A DNA stretch of 9,457 nt from Lachnoclostridium sp. UBA1781 (GCA_002315495.1 DCGJ01000136.1:1-9457); one strand, 5' to 3'; positions 1 through 8,006 are shown, counted from the first letter of the stretch. Notes: generated by a model from the letters alone, not told the origin. Numbers and translations: made by a program.

Positions 1-1173
1 TTTCATCTTCTGCTTCATGCCCTTGTTCTGATAGTAAACATCGGTATTGATGCCGGAAGCACGAAGAGATGCTGCAAGCTCGAGTGCGCCATCCATCTGC
101 TCCTCGCCCATCGGAATTACGAGGCACTTCGTGAGCGACTTCGGAGCGTCGCCGAGAAGGCCATTTTCCTTGAGCTGATAGTAGAGACGGGTGAGACCGA
201 TACTGATACCGATGCCCGGAAGCTTCTGATCGGTGTAGTAACCTGCAAGGTTCTCATAACGTCCGCCGGAGCAGACACTGCCCATGCTCGGGTAATCATT
301 TAACATCGTTTCATAAACGGTACCGGTGTAGTAATCGAGACCTCTTGCGATGGTAAGGTCGATGGCAAATGCGCCCTCCTCCACACCAAATCGGCGAAGA
401 TAACCGATGACCTTGGCCAGCTCCTCAACGCCTTCGTTGTAGGTTTCATCCGCGATTCCCATCTTACGAAGTGCGTCAATCATCTCATCGTTGGTACCCT
501 TGGTCTTGATAAATGCAAGGATGCGGTCGGCCGGTTCCCCGCTTACGCCGAACTCGCTAAGCTCTGCCTTTACCTTCTCCTCGCCAATCTTCTCAAGCTT
601 ATCCACCGTACGAAGAATATCACCAATCTGATCGGCAAATCCAAGCTCGGTAAAGAAGCCGTTCAGTACCTTACGGTTATTCATACGAATGGTGAAAGAG
701 CCGAAATCAAGCTCCTTAAATACATTGTAAATAACGGCCGGAATCTCCGCGTCATATACAAGGTCGAGTGTGTCCACGCCGATGACATCGATATCACACT
801 GATAGAACTCTCTGAAACGTCCCTTCTGCGGACGCTCACCACGGAATACCTTGTTCATCTGGTAACGCTTGAACGGGAACACCAGGTCATTTGCATGCTG
901 TGCAACGTATCTTGCAAGCGGCACGGTCAAATCGAAACGAAGGGACAAGTCGGTGTCACCCTTTTCGAAACGATAAATCTGCTTTTCGGTCTCGCCGCCG
1001 GCCTTTGCCAAAAGAACCTCGGAAAGTTCAATGACCGGCGTGTCCTGCGGCAGGAATCCAAACCGCTCATAGACACTGCGAATCGTGTTGTACATCCGGT
1101 TAAACTGAATCTGGTCCTCCGGAAGGAGTTCCAAAAATCCCGGAAGAATCTTCGGTGTTACTTTATTACTCAT
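1..1173 (-). CDS. hisS: Histidyl-tRNA synthetase, C-terminal end outside window
   Basis: Class II aminoacyl-tRNA synthetase that charges tRNA-His with histidine in the cytosol. I translated the open frame from the ATG at 1171-1173: 391 codons with no stop, continuing past base 1, so the gene is cut by the window edge. Visible motifs are the motif 2 region RGERPQKGRFREFYQ (residues 111-125), the histidine-specific block ARGLDYYTGTVYE (277-289), CSGGRYENL (301-309) and motif 3 GIGISIGLTRL (320-330). From about residue 345 the anticodon-binding domain begins and is incomplete. The N-terminus reads LPGFLELLPED where many HisRS have RGTxDxLP, marking the divergent HisRS subtype found in many Clostridia. 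A TAGGAGGT ribosome binding site lies 7 bases before the ATG. It starts 28 bp after the HD-GYP gene, so it is probably the distal gene of the apt-rel operon. Confidence 0.96.
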   Translation of the reverse strand, partial: MSNKVTPKILPGFLELLPEDQIQFNRMYNTIRSVYERFGFLPQDTPVIELSEVLLAKAGGETEKQIYRFEKGDTDLSLRFDLTVPLARYVAQHANDLVFPFKRYQMNKVFRGERPQKGRFREFYQCDIDVIGVDTLDLVYDAEIPAVIYNVFKELDFGSFTIRMNNRKVLNGFFTELGFADQIGDILRTVDKLEKIGEEKVKAELSEFGVSGEPADRILAFIKTKGTNDEMIDALRKMGIADETYNEGVEELAKVIGYLRRFGVEEGAFAIDLTIARGLDYYTGTVYETMLNDYPSMGSVCSGGRYENLAGYYTDQKLPGIGISIGLTRLYYQLKENGLLGDAPKSLTKCLVIPMGEEQMDGALELAASLRASGINTDVYYQNKGMKQKMK

Positions 1174-1201
1174 CGAGTTTACCTCCTAATGCTTTGCTGT
1201 T

Positions 1202-1855
1202 TTATGTTGTCTCTTTTGCTCTTCTGCGAAACTTCTGGTGTCGTTTTGCCTTTTCAATCATCTGCTCCACCTCGTGAAATTCCGGTGAATGTACCACGGT
1301 CATGAAGGCCAAAAAGACTCTCATGTCGTAGTTTCTTACTTCCTCGATCATCTCTTCGAGTGCAGCTTCATTGGAAAATGCTTCCCGGTACGGTCGGTTA
1401 CTTACCAGTGCCGAAAATACGTCACACACACGGATAATGCGTGCCCCGTACGGAATCTCTTCCCCTCCGATATGGTTCGGATATCCGGTACCATCATAAT
1501 TTTCATGATGATTTGCGATATAATCGATAACCTCCTCCGAGTAGCCACCGGCTTCCCGAAGAACTTCATTTCCAAGAGCCGGATGCATTCGAACATACTT
1601 TACGGTTTCTACGTCCAAAATCTCGTCATCACGACCGTACAGAATGGAAGAAAGCTTCAGTTTTCCGATATCATGAAGCATACCGGCCTTCTGAATCTCT
1701 TCAACGAACTGGTCCGTTTCTCCGAGCTCCGCTGCCACCAGTCCGGCAATGGTACTGACAATCAAACCATGCTCTAACTGGTCCTCCAGGTCACTATGGT
1801 CGGATATGTCCGCCCCAACCTGTTTCATTAATTCTATTTCCCGACTTAAGTCCAT
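1202..1855 (-). CDS. Stand-alone HD-GYP domain protein, probable cyclic-di-GMP phosphodiesterase
   Basis: A 217-residue protein that is almost entirely one HD-GYP domain, a family that hydrolyses cyclic-di-GMP to pGpG or GMP. The signature residues are all present: H29, H61-D62 with K65 (HDIGK), H91-P92, H116-H117, D121 followed by GTGYP (122-126), and the IPYGARIIRVCDVFSAL block (134-150) with D145. There is no receiver, PAS or membrane domain, so it should be cytosolic; input may come through expression or a partner. The C-terminal tail (about 190-217) is strongly basic. The ATG overlaps the last 10 bp of hemZ, and a GGAGGAG site lies just before it inside hemZ, which suggests translational coupling. 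hisS follows after 28 bp. Family membership is certain; that the substrate is cyclic-di-GMP rather than another nucleotide is inferred from the complete GYP motif. Confidence 0.93.
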   Translation of the reverse strand: MDLSREIELMKQVGADISDHSDLEDQLEHGLIVSTIAGLVAAELGETDQFVEEIQKAGMLHDIGKLKLSSILYGRDDEILDVETVKYVRMHPALGNEVLREAGGYSEEVIDYIANHHENYDGTGYPNHIGGEEIPYGARIIRVCDVFSALVSNRPYREAFSNEAALEEMIEEVRNYDMRVFLAFMTVVHSPEFHEVEQMIEKAKRHQKFRRRAKETT

Positions 1856-3387
1856 GCTTCTCCTCCGAACAAGTCTTCCCCGTTCGCTTCGATAAATGCT
1901 CTCTTTCGCTCGATCATCTCATCGATGCGCTCGATGTAGTCCTTTAGGCTCTTCACATTTTCCGTTCTCTCAATACGGTCTTCCCCATAGAACACGTATT
2001 TAGAGGTTGCGCCGGCACCGAGTGCCAGAATTGTCTGCTTCTCCTCCATGATAAGAATGTTATACAAGCCCTCAAAGCCTTTTCTGGCATAGCCCACATT
2101 TTCGAGGTTCTCCGCCATATTCTTCTGGCGGTATAGGTAATACGGAAGGTAGTTCTCCTTTGCCGCATAATCCACGGTTTTCTGCAGCATCTCGGACACG
2201 CCGGTTGCTTCGAGCCCCGCGTAGCGCTCCTTTTCCGTATTCAGTCGTGCGGCTCTCTTCACCGCGAGCGTATGTACCGTGAGGGAATCCGGATTGAGCT
2301 TCCCAATCTCCTCTAAGGTATCCGCTACGTCCTCCGGAGTCTCCCCCGTGAGTCCGATGATAATATCCATATTAATGTTGTCATGGCCAACCTCTCTTGC
2401 CATGGCAAATGCTTCCCGTATCTGTTCCACGGTATGCCTGCGCCCAATCAGATCGAGCGTTCTCTGCTGCATCGTCTGCGGGTTAATGCTGATTCTGGTA
2501 ACGCCCAGGCGCTTCATAATCTCCAGCTTCTCGCGGGTAATGGAATCCGGTCGTCCCGCTTCCACGGTATATTCGCAACAGTTTTCCATCGGAAGGTAAG
2601 TCTGTACCATCGTAAGAAGTCTCTCCAGCTGAGCTTCATTTAACGCGGTCGGTGTACCTCCGCCGATATAGACCGTCGAAAGCTTGCGGTTCGGAAAACA
2701 GGTGGCCGCATACGCCATCTCCTTCTCCAACGCATCCAGATAGTCATTCGCATACTTTCCGTACACCCCTAACGGGTACGACGTAAACGAACAGTAATGA
2801 CAGGTCGTCGGACAGAACGGAATCCCAATGTAAATGCTGTACCCGTTCCGATAATCCATCTCCCGAAGAAGTTCCAGCTCCCTCGTAGAAACCGTCCTAC
2901 TAACGTTCCATTTTTCCTCGGAGCATAGATACTCCTCTTTCATGTAACGGTGAATCTCTTCCTCTGAGATACCATTCTCAAAGGCTTCGTAAACCTGCTT
3001 GGTCGGACGAACACCGGTAAGGATGCCCCACGGAAGGGTACTCCCCGTCTCCTGTGACAGAATCTGATAAAGTGCTCTTGCCACACGATTTCGAAAGGCC
3101 TTTCGTTCCGAATCCACGACACTCTCGGACGCTTCTCCGACCGGCTCTCCATCATGCAGAAGACGCATACGAAACCAGTCCTGCATCAGAATCAGATTCA
3201 GTGTGTATTCCTGTCCGCCGTCCGTCGAAAGCAGCCCTTCGCTAACGGCCATCATTGCCTCATCATCATCGGCCTCTTCGTGAGATACGATGAATTCCGC
3301 ATCCTTGTAAAATGCTCGAATCAAAGGACGAAGTTCCTGCTCGTAATTGCGCCCGAACATATTCAGTTCAAATACCGGGTTTTCCAT
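1846..3387 (-). CDS. hemZ: Radical SAM coproporphyrinogen dehydrogenase family protein HemZ
   Basis: A 513-residue radical SAM enzyme of the HemN/HemZ group, oxygen-independent enzymes associated with oxidative decarboxylation of coproporphyrinogen III in haem synthesis. The [4Fe-4S]/SAM motif CPTTCHYC gives C192, C196 and C199. GGGTPT (242-247) is the SAM-binding glycine stretch, and EAGRPD (276-281) and the NMDIIIGL strand (339-346) are typical of the family. The roughly 180 residues ahead of the cluster, with GILTGVRPTK (121-130), are the HemZ-type N-terminal extension absent from HemN. The C-terminal region has YYLYRQKN (416-423) and GAGATSKY (457-464). The ATG is preceded by AAAGGAGAGG. 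It lies 51 bp after the metallohydrolase gene and overlaps the next gene by 10 bp. HemZ homologues are common in Clostridia that lack full haem synthesis, so the true substrate here is uncertain although the family is not. Confidence 0.93.
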   Translation of the reverse strand: MENPVFELNMFGRNYEQELRPLIRAFYKDAEFIVSHEEADDDEAMMAVSEGLLSTDGGQEYTLNLILMQDWFRMRLLHDGEPVGEASESVVDSERKAFRNRVARALYQILSQETGSTLPWGILTGVRPTKQVYEAFENGISEEEIHRYMKEEYLCSEEKWNVSRTVSTRELELLREMDYRNGYSIYIGIPFCPTTCHYCSFTSYPLGVYGKYANDYLDALEKEMAYAATCFPNRKLSTVYIGGGTPTALNEAQLERLLTMVQTYLPMENCCEYTVEAGRPDSITREKLEIMKRLGVTRISINPQTMQQRTLDLIGRRHTVEQIREAFAMAREVGHDNINMDIIIGLTGETPEDVADTLEEIGKLNPDSLTVHTLAVKRAARLNTEKERYAGLEATGVSEMLQKTVDYAAKENYLPYYLYRQKNMAENLENVGYARKGFEGLYNILIMEEKQTILALGAGATSKYVFYGEDRIERTENVKSLKDYIERIDEMIERKRAFIEANGEDLFGGEAWT

Positions 3388-3409
3388 TTCGTCCTCTCCT
3401 TTGCGTTTA

Positions 3410-3425
3410 TTCTACACGAGTAGAA
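3410..3425. repeat. Short inverted repeat ahead of hemZ
   Basis: TTCTAC and GTAGAA form a 6-bp dyad with a 4-base centre in the 51-bp gap between the metallohydrolase gene and hemZ. It could form a small hairpin about 10 bases upstream of the hemZ ribosome binding site. There is no T tract, so it is not a terminator. Confidence 0.35.
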
Positions 3426-3438
3426 CCGCATTTACACT

Positions 3439-4095
3439 CTATTTTCTGCGTACCCTCGCATAGATATTATAGCGTTTTTCGTATTCGATATTTGTTGCCG
3501 GTCCGTGCCCCGGAAGAACCTTGGTCTGGTCCGGCAGTTCAAACAATTTCTTTTGAACGGAAGCAATCAAAGTTGCCTCATCTCCGGTCGGAAAATCGGT
3601 TCTTCCGATGCTCTCCATAAACAGCGTGTCACCACAAATCACCGCACTCTCCGTCGGCAGAAAATAACTGTAGCCGCCCTCGGTGTGTCCCGGGGTTGAG
3701 ATGCAGGTTACATACATGCCGCCGATTTCCAACAGCTGGCTGTCCGACACAAAGGTATCTACATCCAACAGATACAGATCCCGCTTCTTCTCCTGTTCAT
3801 AAAACGGGGACGGCAGAATCTTGTGAAGGTCCGAAAGAACCTCCTTTTCTTCCTCTCCGGCATAAACCGGAATATGATATTCGGTTACCAGATTTTTCAC
3901 CGCACCAATGTGATCAAAATGCCCATGCGTCAGAAAGATGGCAATCGGCTTCAGGCTCTCCGCCTTCACCGCCTCCTTGATGCCCTCTGCGTCCGCACCG
4001 GGATCAAAGATTAACGCCTGTCGATTTTCCGGATTGGCAACCAGATAACAATTGGTCTGAAGCGGTCCTACCGACAGTCTCTTAATCAGATACAT
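3439..4095 (-). CDS. Metallo-beta-lactamase-fold hydrolase, glyoxalase II-like (YcbL type)
   Basis: A 218-residue cytosolic metallohydrolase. The zinc-binding signature THGHFDH gives H57, H59, D61 and H62; further ligands are H137 (TPGHTEG), D156 (GDTLF) and H197 (PGHGPAT). The GDTLFMESIGRTDFPTGD block (155-172) is characteristic of the small YcbL/glyoxalase-II-like branch, which lacks the glutathione-binding C-terminal domain of classical glyoxalase II. It probably hydrolyses a thioester, but the physiological substrate is not known from sequence. A GGAAGGAGG ribosome binding site sits 4-5 bases before the ATG, and the start lies 18 bp after the rel stop, so the two are surely co-transcribed. 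In many Firmicutes a D-aminoacyl-tRNA deacylase gene (dtd) sits between rel and this gene; here there is no room for it. Confidence 0.92.
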   Translation of the reverse strand: MYLIKRLSVGPLQTNCYLVANPENRQALIFDPGADAEGIKEAVKAESLKPIAIFLTHGHFDHIGAVKNLVTEYHIPVYAGEEEKEVLSDLHKILPSPFYEQEKKRDLYLLDVDTFVSDSQLLEIGGMYVTCISTPGHTEGGYSYFLPTESAVICGDTLFMESIGRTDFPTGDEATLIASVQKKLFELPDQTKVLPGHGPATNIEYEKRYNIYARVRRK

Positions 4096-4113
4096 GCGCC
4101 CTCCTTCCGGGAA

Positions 4114-6498
4114 TTACCCCTGAGTTCTCTCCACATCGATGACGCTCTCAATCTGACGGAATTTGTTCAGAATCTGATTGAGCTGCGCCGTTCCCAAAAT
4201 ATCAAAGGATACCGTAATGGTACTTACTTCATTCTTACCCGGTCGTGCGGTAATCGAGTTGATATTTACCTTATCCTCACTGAGAATCTTCGTGACTGCG
4301 AGCAGCACACCCGGATTATTTCTTGCATAAATCTTAACCTCTGCGTTGTACAAACGGCCTTCCTTTGCCATCTGCACATTCCACTCGGCCGGAAGCAGTC
4401 TTGCCCGGTCGCTTTCCGGAAGATTTACGATATTCACACAATCGGCCCGGTGAATGGTCACGCCTCGGCCTCTCGTGGTAAAGCCAACAATCTTATCGCC
4501 CGGCACCGGTGCACAGCAACGGCTGAGATGGACGGCAAGACCTTCCATGCCCTGTACGATAACGCCACCATTGCTCCGCTTCTTGGCTTCGGATGCATTT
4601 GCATTCTTCTGACCGACAAGATTCACCTGCTCGATGACATCCTCTTCGGTCATTTCGCTCTTCTTTGTCTTGGACCATTCCTCATAGAGGCGGTTTACGA
4701 CCTGACCTTCCTTCAAGCTTCCGCTGCCAACGGCTGCAAGCAGGGAATCCCAGTCGCGGAAGCCGTAGCGCTGTTCCGCTGCTTCCTGATATTCCGGCTT
4801 CACAATATCGCTGAGAACAATGCCCTTACTCTTCGCAAATGCGGCCATCAGGTTCTTGCCTCGCAGGATATTATCGTCCTTATCGATTGCCTTGTACCAG
4901 GCTGCAATCTTGGAACGGGCCTGCGTGGACTTTACAATCTTCAACCAGTCGCGGCTCGGTCCCTTGGAATTCGGCGACGTGATAATCTCGATTCGGTCGC
5001 CGTTTTGAATCTCGTAATCGATGGTAACGAGGCGGCCATTTACCTTGGCACCAATCATCTTGTTGCCGACCGCAGAGTGGATCGCGTAGGCAAAATCGAC
5101 CGGATTGGAGCCAACCGGTAAGGTCTTCACATCACCGGAAGGGGTGAAGCAGTACACCTCATCATTCATCATATCAAAGTCGTTCTTCAACGAGTCCAAA
5201 AACTCCTTGTTGTCCGACATTTCTCTCTGCCAGTCCAAAATCTCGCGAAGCCATGCCAGCTTCTGTGCTTCCGTCTGGTCAGTCTTCTTACCATCCTGCG
5301 CCTCTTTGTACTTCCAATGTGCAGCAATACCGTATTCGGCTACGCGGTGCATCTCTTCGGTACGAATCTGAATCTCAAACGGCGTTCCGTCCGGACCTAA
5401 AAGCGTCGTGTGAAGAGACTGATACATGTTGCCCTTCGGCATGGCGATATAATCCTTGAAACGTCCCGGAATCGGCTTATACATCTCGTGGATGATACCG
5501 AGTGCCGCATAGCAGTCCTTCAGGGAGTCCACGATGATACGGACTGCGAACAAATCATAAATCTGGTTTAACGACTTGTTCTGGTTCACCATTTTCTTAT
5601 AAATGCTGAAGAAGTGCTTTGCTCGTCCGTCCAGACGGGCAACGATACCATCGGCCCGAAGAGCGGCGCGAACCTCTTCAATAATCTGCAAAATAAATGC
5701 TTCCCGCTCCGAACGGGTATCCTTAATCTGCTCCGTCAGGTCCTTATAAATCTCAGGATGGAGATACTTTAAGGACAAATCGTCCATCTCGGTTTTGATT
5801 TTACTGATACCGAGTCGCTGGGCGAGCGGAGAATAAATATCCATCGTCTCGCGGGACTTTTCAATCTGCTTTGCCGGGGACTGATACTGCATCGTACGCA
5901 TGTTGTGCAAACGATCCGCAAGCTTAATGACAATGACACGAATATCCTTTGCCATGGCAATAAACATCTTTCGAAGGTTCTCTGCCTGAAGCTCGAGCTT
6001 ATCCTGCGAATAATTAAGCTGCGTCAGCTTGGTAACACCGTCAACGAGAAGTGCCACTTCATTTCCGAACTGAGCGCGTAACTCTTCATCGGTAATGGCG
6101 GTATCCTCAACGACATCATGAAGGATACCCGCAATGATGGTCTCCTTATCCATCTGCAGCTCTGCCAAAATGATGGCAACCGCGAGCGGATGGTTAATGT
6201 ACGGCTCGCCGCTCTTACGCTTCTGTTCCCCATGCGCCTTCTTTGCAAGCGCATACGCCTGATCAACACCGGCAAGGTCGGTGGTTGGACGATACTTACG
6301 AATCGTTTCAACCAGCTTTTGGTACATTTCATCCGGTTCCATAAACTCGTCGGTCACACCGATTCGATGGCTGGTTTTCGTACAAGACGCGTCATCGATC
6401 ACCGGAACATCCGGATTCTCATAATCGGTCGGAAAATGCTCTGCTTCCGTCACCACGTCGGCCTGCACATCCATCTCTTTTCTTTCTTCGTCTGCCAT
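4114..6498 (-). CDS. rel: Bifunctional (p)ppGpp synthetase/hydrolase (RelA/SpoT family)
   Basis: A 794-residue long RSH protein that makes and destroys (p)ppGpp, the stringent-response alarmone. Domain order: HD hydrolase (about 80-235) with H103, H127-D128 followed by VVEDT, and D194 in KLADRLHN; synthetase (about 285-400) with GRAKHFFSIYKKM (291-303), D315, R320 and E375 in EIQIRT; TGS (about 447-510); helical domain; conserved-cysteine/zinc-finger domain with C661-C662, H683 and C687; C-terminal ACT domain (about 718-790). The RFKD at 346-349 is the RXKD signature of bifunctional Rel, as opposed to EXDD in monofunctional RelA, and the hydrolase residues are intact, so both activities are expected. 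About 50 acidic, low-complexity residues precede the usual start, making it longer than the common 730-740. The start is supported by AAAGGAGG 5 bases upstream. It lies 80 bp after apt and 18 bp before the hydrolase gene. Confidence 0.97.
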   Translation of the reverse strand: MADEERKEMDVQADVVTEAEHFPTDYENPDVPVIDDASCTKTSHRIGVTDEFMEPDEMYQKLVETIRKYRPTTDLAGVDQAYALAKKAHGEQKRKSGEPYINHPLAVAIILAELQMDKETIIAGILHDVVEDTAITDEELRAQFGNEVALLVDGVTKLTQLNYSQDKLELQAENLRKMFIAMAKDIRVIVIKLADRLHNMRTMQYQSPAKQIEKSRETMDIYSPLAQRLGISKIKTEMDDLSLKYLHPEIYKDLTEQIKDTRSEREAFILQIIEEVRAALRADGIVARLDGRAKHFFSIYKKMVNQNKSLNQIYDLFAVRIIVDSLKDCYAALGIIHEMYKPIPGRFKDYIAMPKGNMYQSLHTTLLGPDGTPFEIQIRTEEMHRVAEYGIAAHWKYKEAQDGKKTDQTEAQKLAWLREILDWQREMSDNKEFLDSLKNDFDMMNDEVYCFTPSGDVKTLPVGSNPVDFAYAIHSAVGNKMIGAKVNGRLVTIDYEIQNGDRIEIITSPNSKGPSRDWLKIVKSTQARSKIAAWYKAIDKDDNILRGKNLMAAFAKSKGIVLSDIVKPEYQEAAEQRYGFRDWDSLLAAVGSGSLKEGQVVNRLYEEWSKTKKSEMTEEDVIEQVNLVGQKNANASEAKKRSNGGVIVQGMEGLAVHLSRCCAPVPGDKIVGFTTRGRGVTIHRADCVNIVNLPESDRARLLPAEWNVQMAKEGRLYNAEVKIYARNNPGVLLAVTKILSEDKVNINSITARPGKNEVSTITVSFDILGTAQLNQILNKFRQIESVIDVERTQG

Positions 6499-6578
6499 AT
6501 CGTCCTCCTTTCCGAATTCTTTGAATTCTATTGGAATATCGTATTGAAACCCAAGTAACCTCAGGTCAATGCTCCAAC

Positions 6579-7103
6579 TTACTTACCCGGGTACTTAATC
6601 ACGGATTCCACCGGATAACCGGCAAGCTTCTTTCTTCCCTCAAGTCCTTCGAGTTCCATGAGAAAGATTACCTTTACGACTTCGCCGCCAAGACGCTCAA
6701 CGAGATTTAAGATGGCCTTAATGGTACCGCCGGTAGCAATCAAATCGTCCACAACAACAACCTTCTGTCCCGGAAGAATCGCATCCTTATGCATCTCTAC
6801 GGTTGCACTGCCATACTCAAGCTCGTAGCTTTCTTCTACGGTTTCGCAAGGAAGCTTACCCTTCTTTCTTGCAAGAGCAAGGCCCTTGCCATTCTTATAT
6901 GCAATTGGTGCGCCAAAGATAAATCCTCTGGATTCCGCACCGACAATCACGTCATAATCCACCCCATCCAAAAGTCCGTCCATCGACTCGATGGCAAGCT
7001 GAAAACCGTCCGGATCCTGTACGACCGAAGTCACATCACGAAACATAATGCCCGGTTCCGGAAAGTCCGGAATGGTACGTACATAGTCTTCCATCTTCTT
7101 CAT
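6579..7103 (-). CDS. apt: Adenine phosphoribosyltransferase
   Basis: Purine-salvage enzyme converting adenine and PRPP to AMP and pyrophosphate in the cytosol. The protein is 174 residues, the normal length. Visible motifs are IPDFPEPGIMFRDVT near the N-terminus, the ESRGFIFGAPIAY block, ARKKGKLP, and the PRPP-binding loop VVVVDDLIATGGT. I place the start at the ATG at 7101-7103: a TAGGAGG ribosome binding site lies 9 bases upstream, whereas a seven-residue longer reading from a TTG would run straight through that site. It is the first gene of the apt-rel-hydrolase-hemZ-HD-GYP-hisS operon. The apt-rel neighbourhood is conserved in Firmicutes, which fits a link between purine nucleotide supply and (p)ppGpp metabolism. 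Confidence 0.96.
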   Translation of the reverse strand: MKKMEDYVRTIPDFPEPGIMFRDVTSVVQDPDGFQLAIESMDGLLDGVDYDVIVGAESRGFIFGAPIAYKNGKGLALARKKGKLPCETVEESYELEYGSATVEMHKDAILPGQKVVVVDDLIATGGTIKAILNLVERLGGEVVKVIFLMELEGLEGRKKLAGYPVESVIKYPGK

Positions 7104-7112
7104 AATTGCTGT

Positions 7113-7119
7113 CCTCCTA
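7113..7119 (-). promoter_or_regulatory. Ribosome binding site fixing the apt start
   Basis: TAGGAGG lies 9 bases before the ATG at 7101-7103. It sits inside the longer TTG-initiated reading frame, which argues against that longer start. Confidence 0.85.
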
Positions 7120-7220
7120 CACAAAAATACCGTTCTGTTTTTCTTTTCTTTTGACCTCTTCTACGAGGCGAAATTATTTCTCATTTTATCGATTTCTTCA
7201 AAAGCCCATAATTATATGAA

Positions 7221-7249
7221 ATTTTACCACAAAGCTTATGGTAAAACAA
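7221..7249 (-). promoter_or_regulatory. Promoter of the apt-rel operon
   Basis: On the minus strand TTGTTT (7249-7244) is followed after 17 bases by TAAAAT (7226-7221), with TGG immediately before it giving an extended -10. The -35 is weak (3 of 6) and the -10 good (5 of 6). Transcription would begin near 7214, leaving a leader of about 110 bases before apt. A second TATAAT at 7216-7211 has no -35 at proper spacing. Confidence 0.65.
7222..7246. promoter_or_regulatory. Dyad over the apt promoter, candidate operator
   Basis: TTTTACCA (7222-7229) and TGGTAAAA (7239-7246) form a perfect 8-bp inverted repeat with a 9-base centre. The dyad covers the spacer and parts of the -35 and -10 of the apt promoter. 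It has no T tract or G+C-rich stem, so a DNA-binding repressor site is more plausible than a terminator. No specific regulator is recognised. Confidence 0.4.
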
Positions 7250-7252
7250 GCA

Positions 7253-7294
7253 CAAAAAAGGGGCCGCCACACGAAGAAATTAGTGACAGCCCCT
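7253..7294 (-). terminator. Strong intrinsic terminator after the two-gene membrane unit
   Basis: Read on the minus strand, arms AGGGGCTGTCAC (7294-7283) and GTGGCGGCCCCT (7270-7259) pair over 12 positions including two G-T pairs, enclose a 12-base loop, and run directly into a tract of six T (7259-7254). It begins 16 bp after the stop of the 229-residue membrane protein gene and ends a few bases before the -35 of the apt promoter, so it insulates the operon from the upstream unit. Confidence 0.92.
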
Positions 7295-7310
7295 ATAAAC
7301 ACATATTCTA

Positions 7311-8000
7311 CTATCTCTGAAACAGGTATTTAAACAGATTGCAGGAGGTCTCGGTGTATCGGCACGGACGAACGATGACAAGACTTCTCGCGGACAGAGC
7401 AAATGCGACATCCGCACCATCCAGGTCCTCGTATCGTTCCACCTTCTGAATCAGGGTACGAATTCGCTGCTTCCGTTCCGTAAGTTCTTTGATGCAGGAA
7501 AGGTAATACTGTTCCTCTTTCTCGAAGGTTTTGATCTGCTCCATCTCGATATAGGTGTTGATACTCCCCCGATGAGAGCGAACCCAAAGATTTGCCACCT
7601 GCTTCAGGGTTCGAAAGACCTGATGAACAAACGCGCACAACCCCAGGAAGGTCAAAATGTAAAAAATCATGGAAATGTCCATTAGTGCCATCCGGTCAAA
7701 AAACAAGGTCACAAGCAACACGACAACTGCGCCACCGGCTTCAAAGAGACATGTTGAAATCAGGTCCTTCCTTTCCTTTTCAACCTGAGCCATAAGATTT
7801 TCATATTCCAGAATCTTCGCATCAATCAGACGGATATTATCATGAAACTTCGGAACATATTGTGAGCGAGCTTCCTCCCCCTTTAAAACCACATTGATGC
7901 TTGCATCAGAGGGATTTTGTTTTTTCCGAAATCCCGTCTCAATATAATCGTCCCCCAGAATCTCTTTCTCCAAATCGTCCCCGTTCGGTCCGTACCACAT
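7311..8000 (-). CDS. Uncharacterised membrane protein with two TM helices and coiled coils
   Basis: I do not recognise this 229-residue protein. Layout from the chosen start: a polar N-terminus (1-50), a charged helical segment likely to form a coiled coil (about 55-82), two closely spaced hydrophobic segments (about 85-101 and 107-127) forming a hairpin, then a long charged helical stretch (about 150-190, rich in E, K, Q and R), and a C-terminal tail with two cysteines (C213, C220). Both termini would lie on the same side of the membrane, probably the cytoplasm. There is no signal peptide or catalytic motif. The ATG at 7998-8000 is chosen because AAAGGGGG lies 6 bases upstream; the alternative ATG six codons earlier has no such site. 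It lies 105 bp after the degenerate GGDEF gene and ends 16 bp before a strong terminator, so the two probably share a transcript. A role alongside the GGDEF protein is inference only. Confidence 0.85.
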   Translation of the reverse strand: MWYGPNGDDLEKEILGDDYIETGFRKKQNPSDASINVVLKGEEARSQYVPKFHDNIRLIDAKILEYENLMAQVEKERKDLISTCLFEAGGAVVVLLVTLFFDRMALMDISMIFYILTFLGLCAFVHQVFRTLKQVANLWVRSHRGSINTYIEMEQIKTFEKEEQYYLSCIKELTERKQRIRTLIQKVERYEDLDGADVAFALSARSLVIVRPCRYTETSCNLFKYLFQR

Positions 8001-8006
8001 AGGAAT

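Noticed and set aside
1174..1201. Possible T-box leader for hisS
   Set aside because: Only 28 bases separate hisS from the upstream stop and they hold just the ribosome binding site, so there is no room for a T-box riboswitch.
1289..1777. Plus-strand open frame opposite the HD-GYP gene
   Set aside because: The minus-strand frame carries all HD-GYP signature residues; the plus-strand frame shows no motif and has no promoter I could support.
4450..5121. Long plus-strand open frame of 223 codons opposite rel
   Set aside because: It lies wholly antisense to a well-conserved Rel coding region, lacks any recognisable motif, and is explained as a shadow frame of that gene.
6525..6554. Internal promoter ahead of rel (TTGGGT, 18 bases, TAGAAT on the minus strand)
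   Set aside because: The -35 matches only 3 of 6, spacing is 18 and there is no extended -10; the two GAATTC copies nearby (6514-6519, 6523-6528) may be chance. Too weak to call.
7104..7214. Riboswitch in the apt leader
   Set aside because: The roughly 110-base leader is A-rich and holds only a tiny CCTC/GAGG hairpin; no known purine, PRPP or ppGpp riboswitch core could be recognised.
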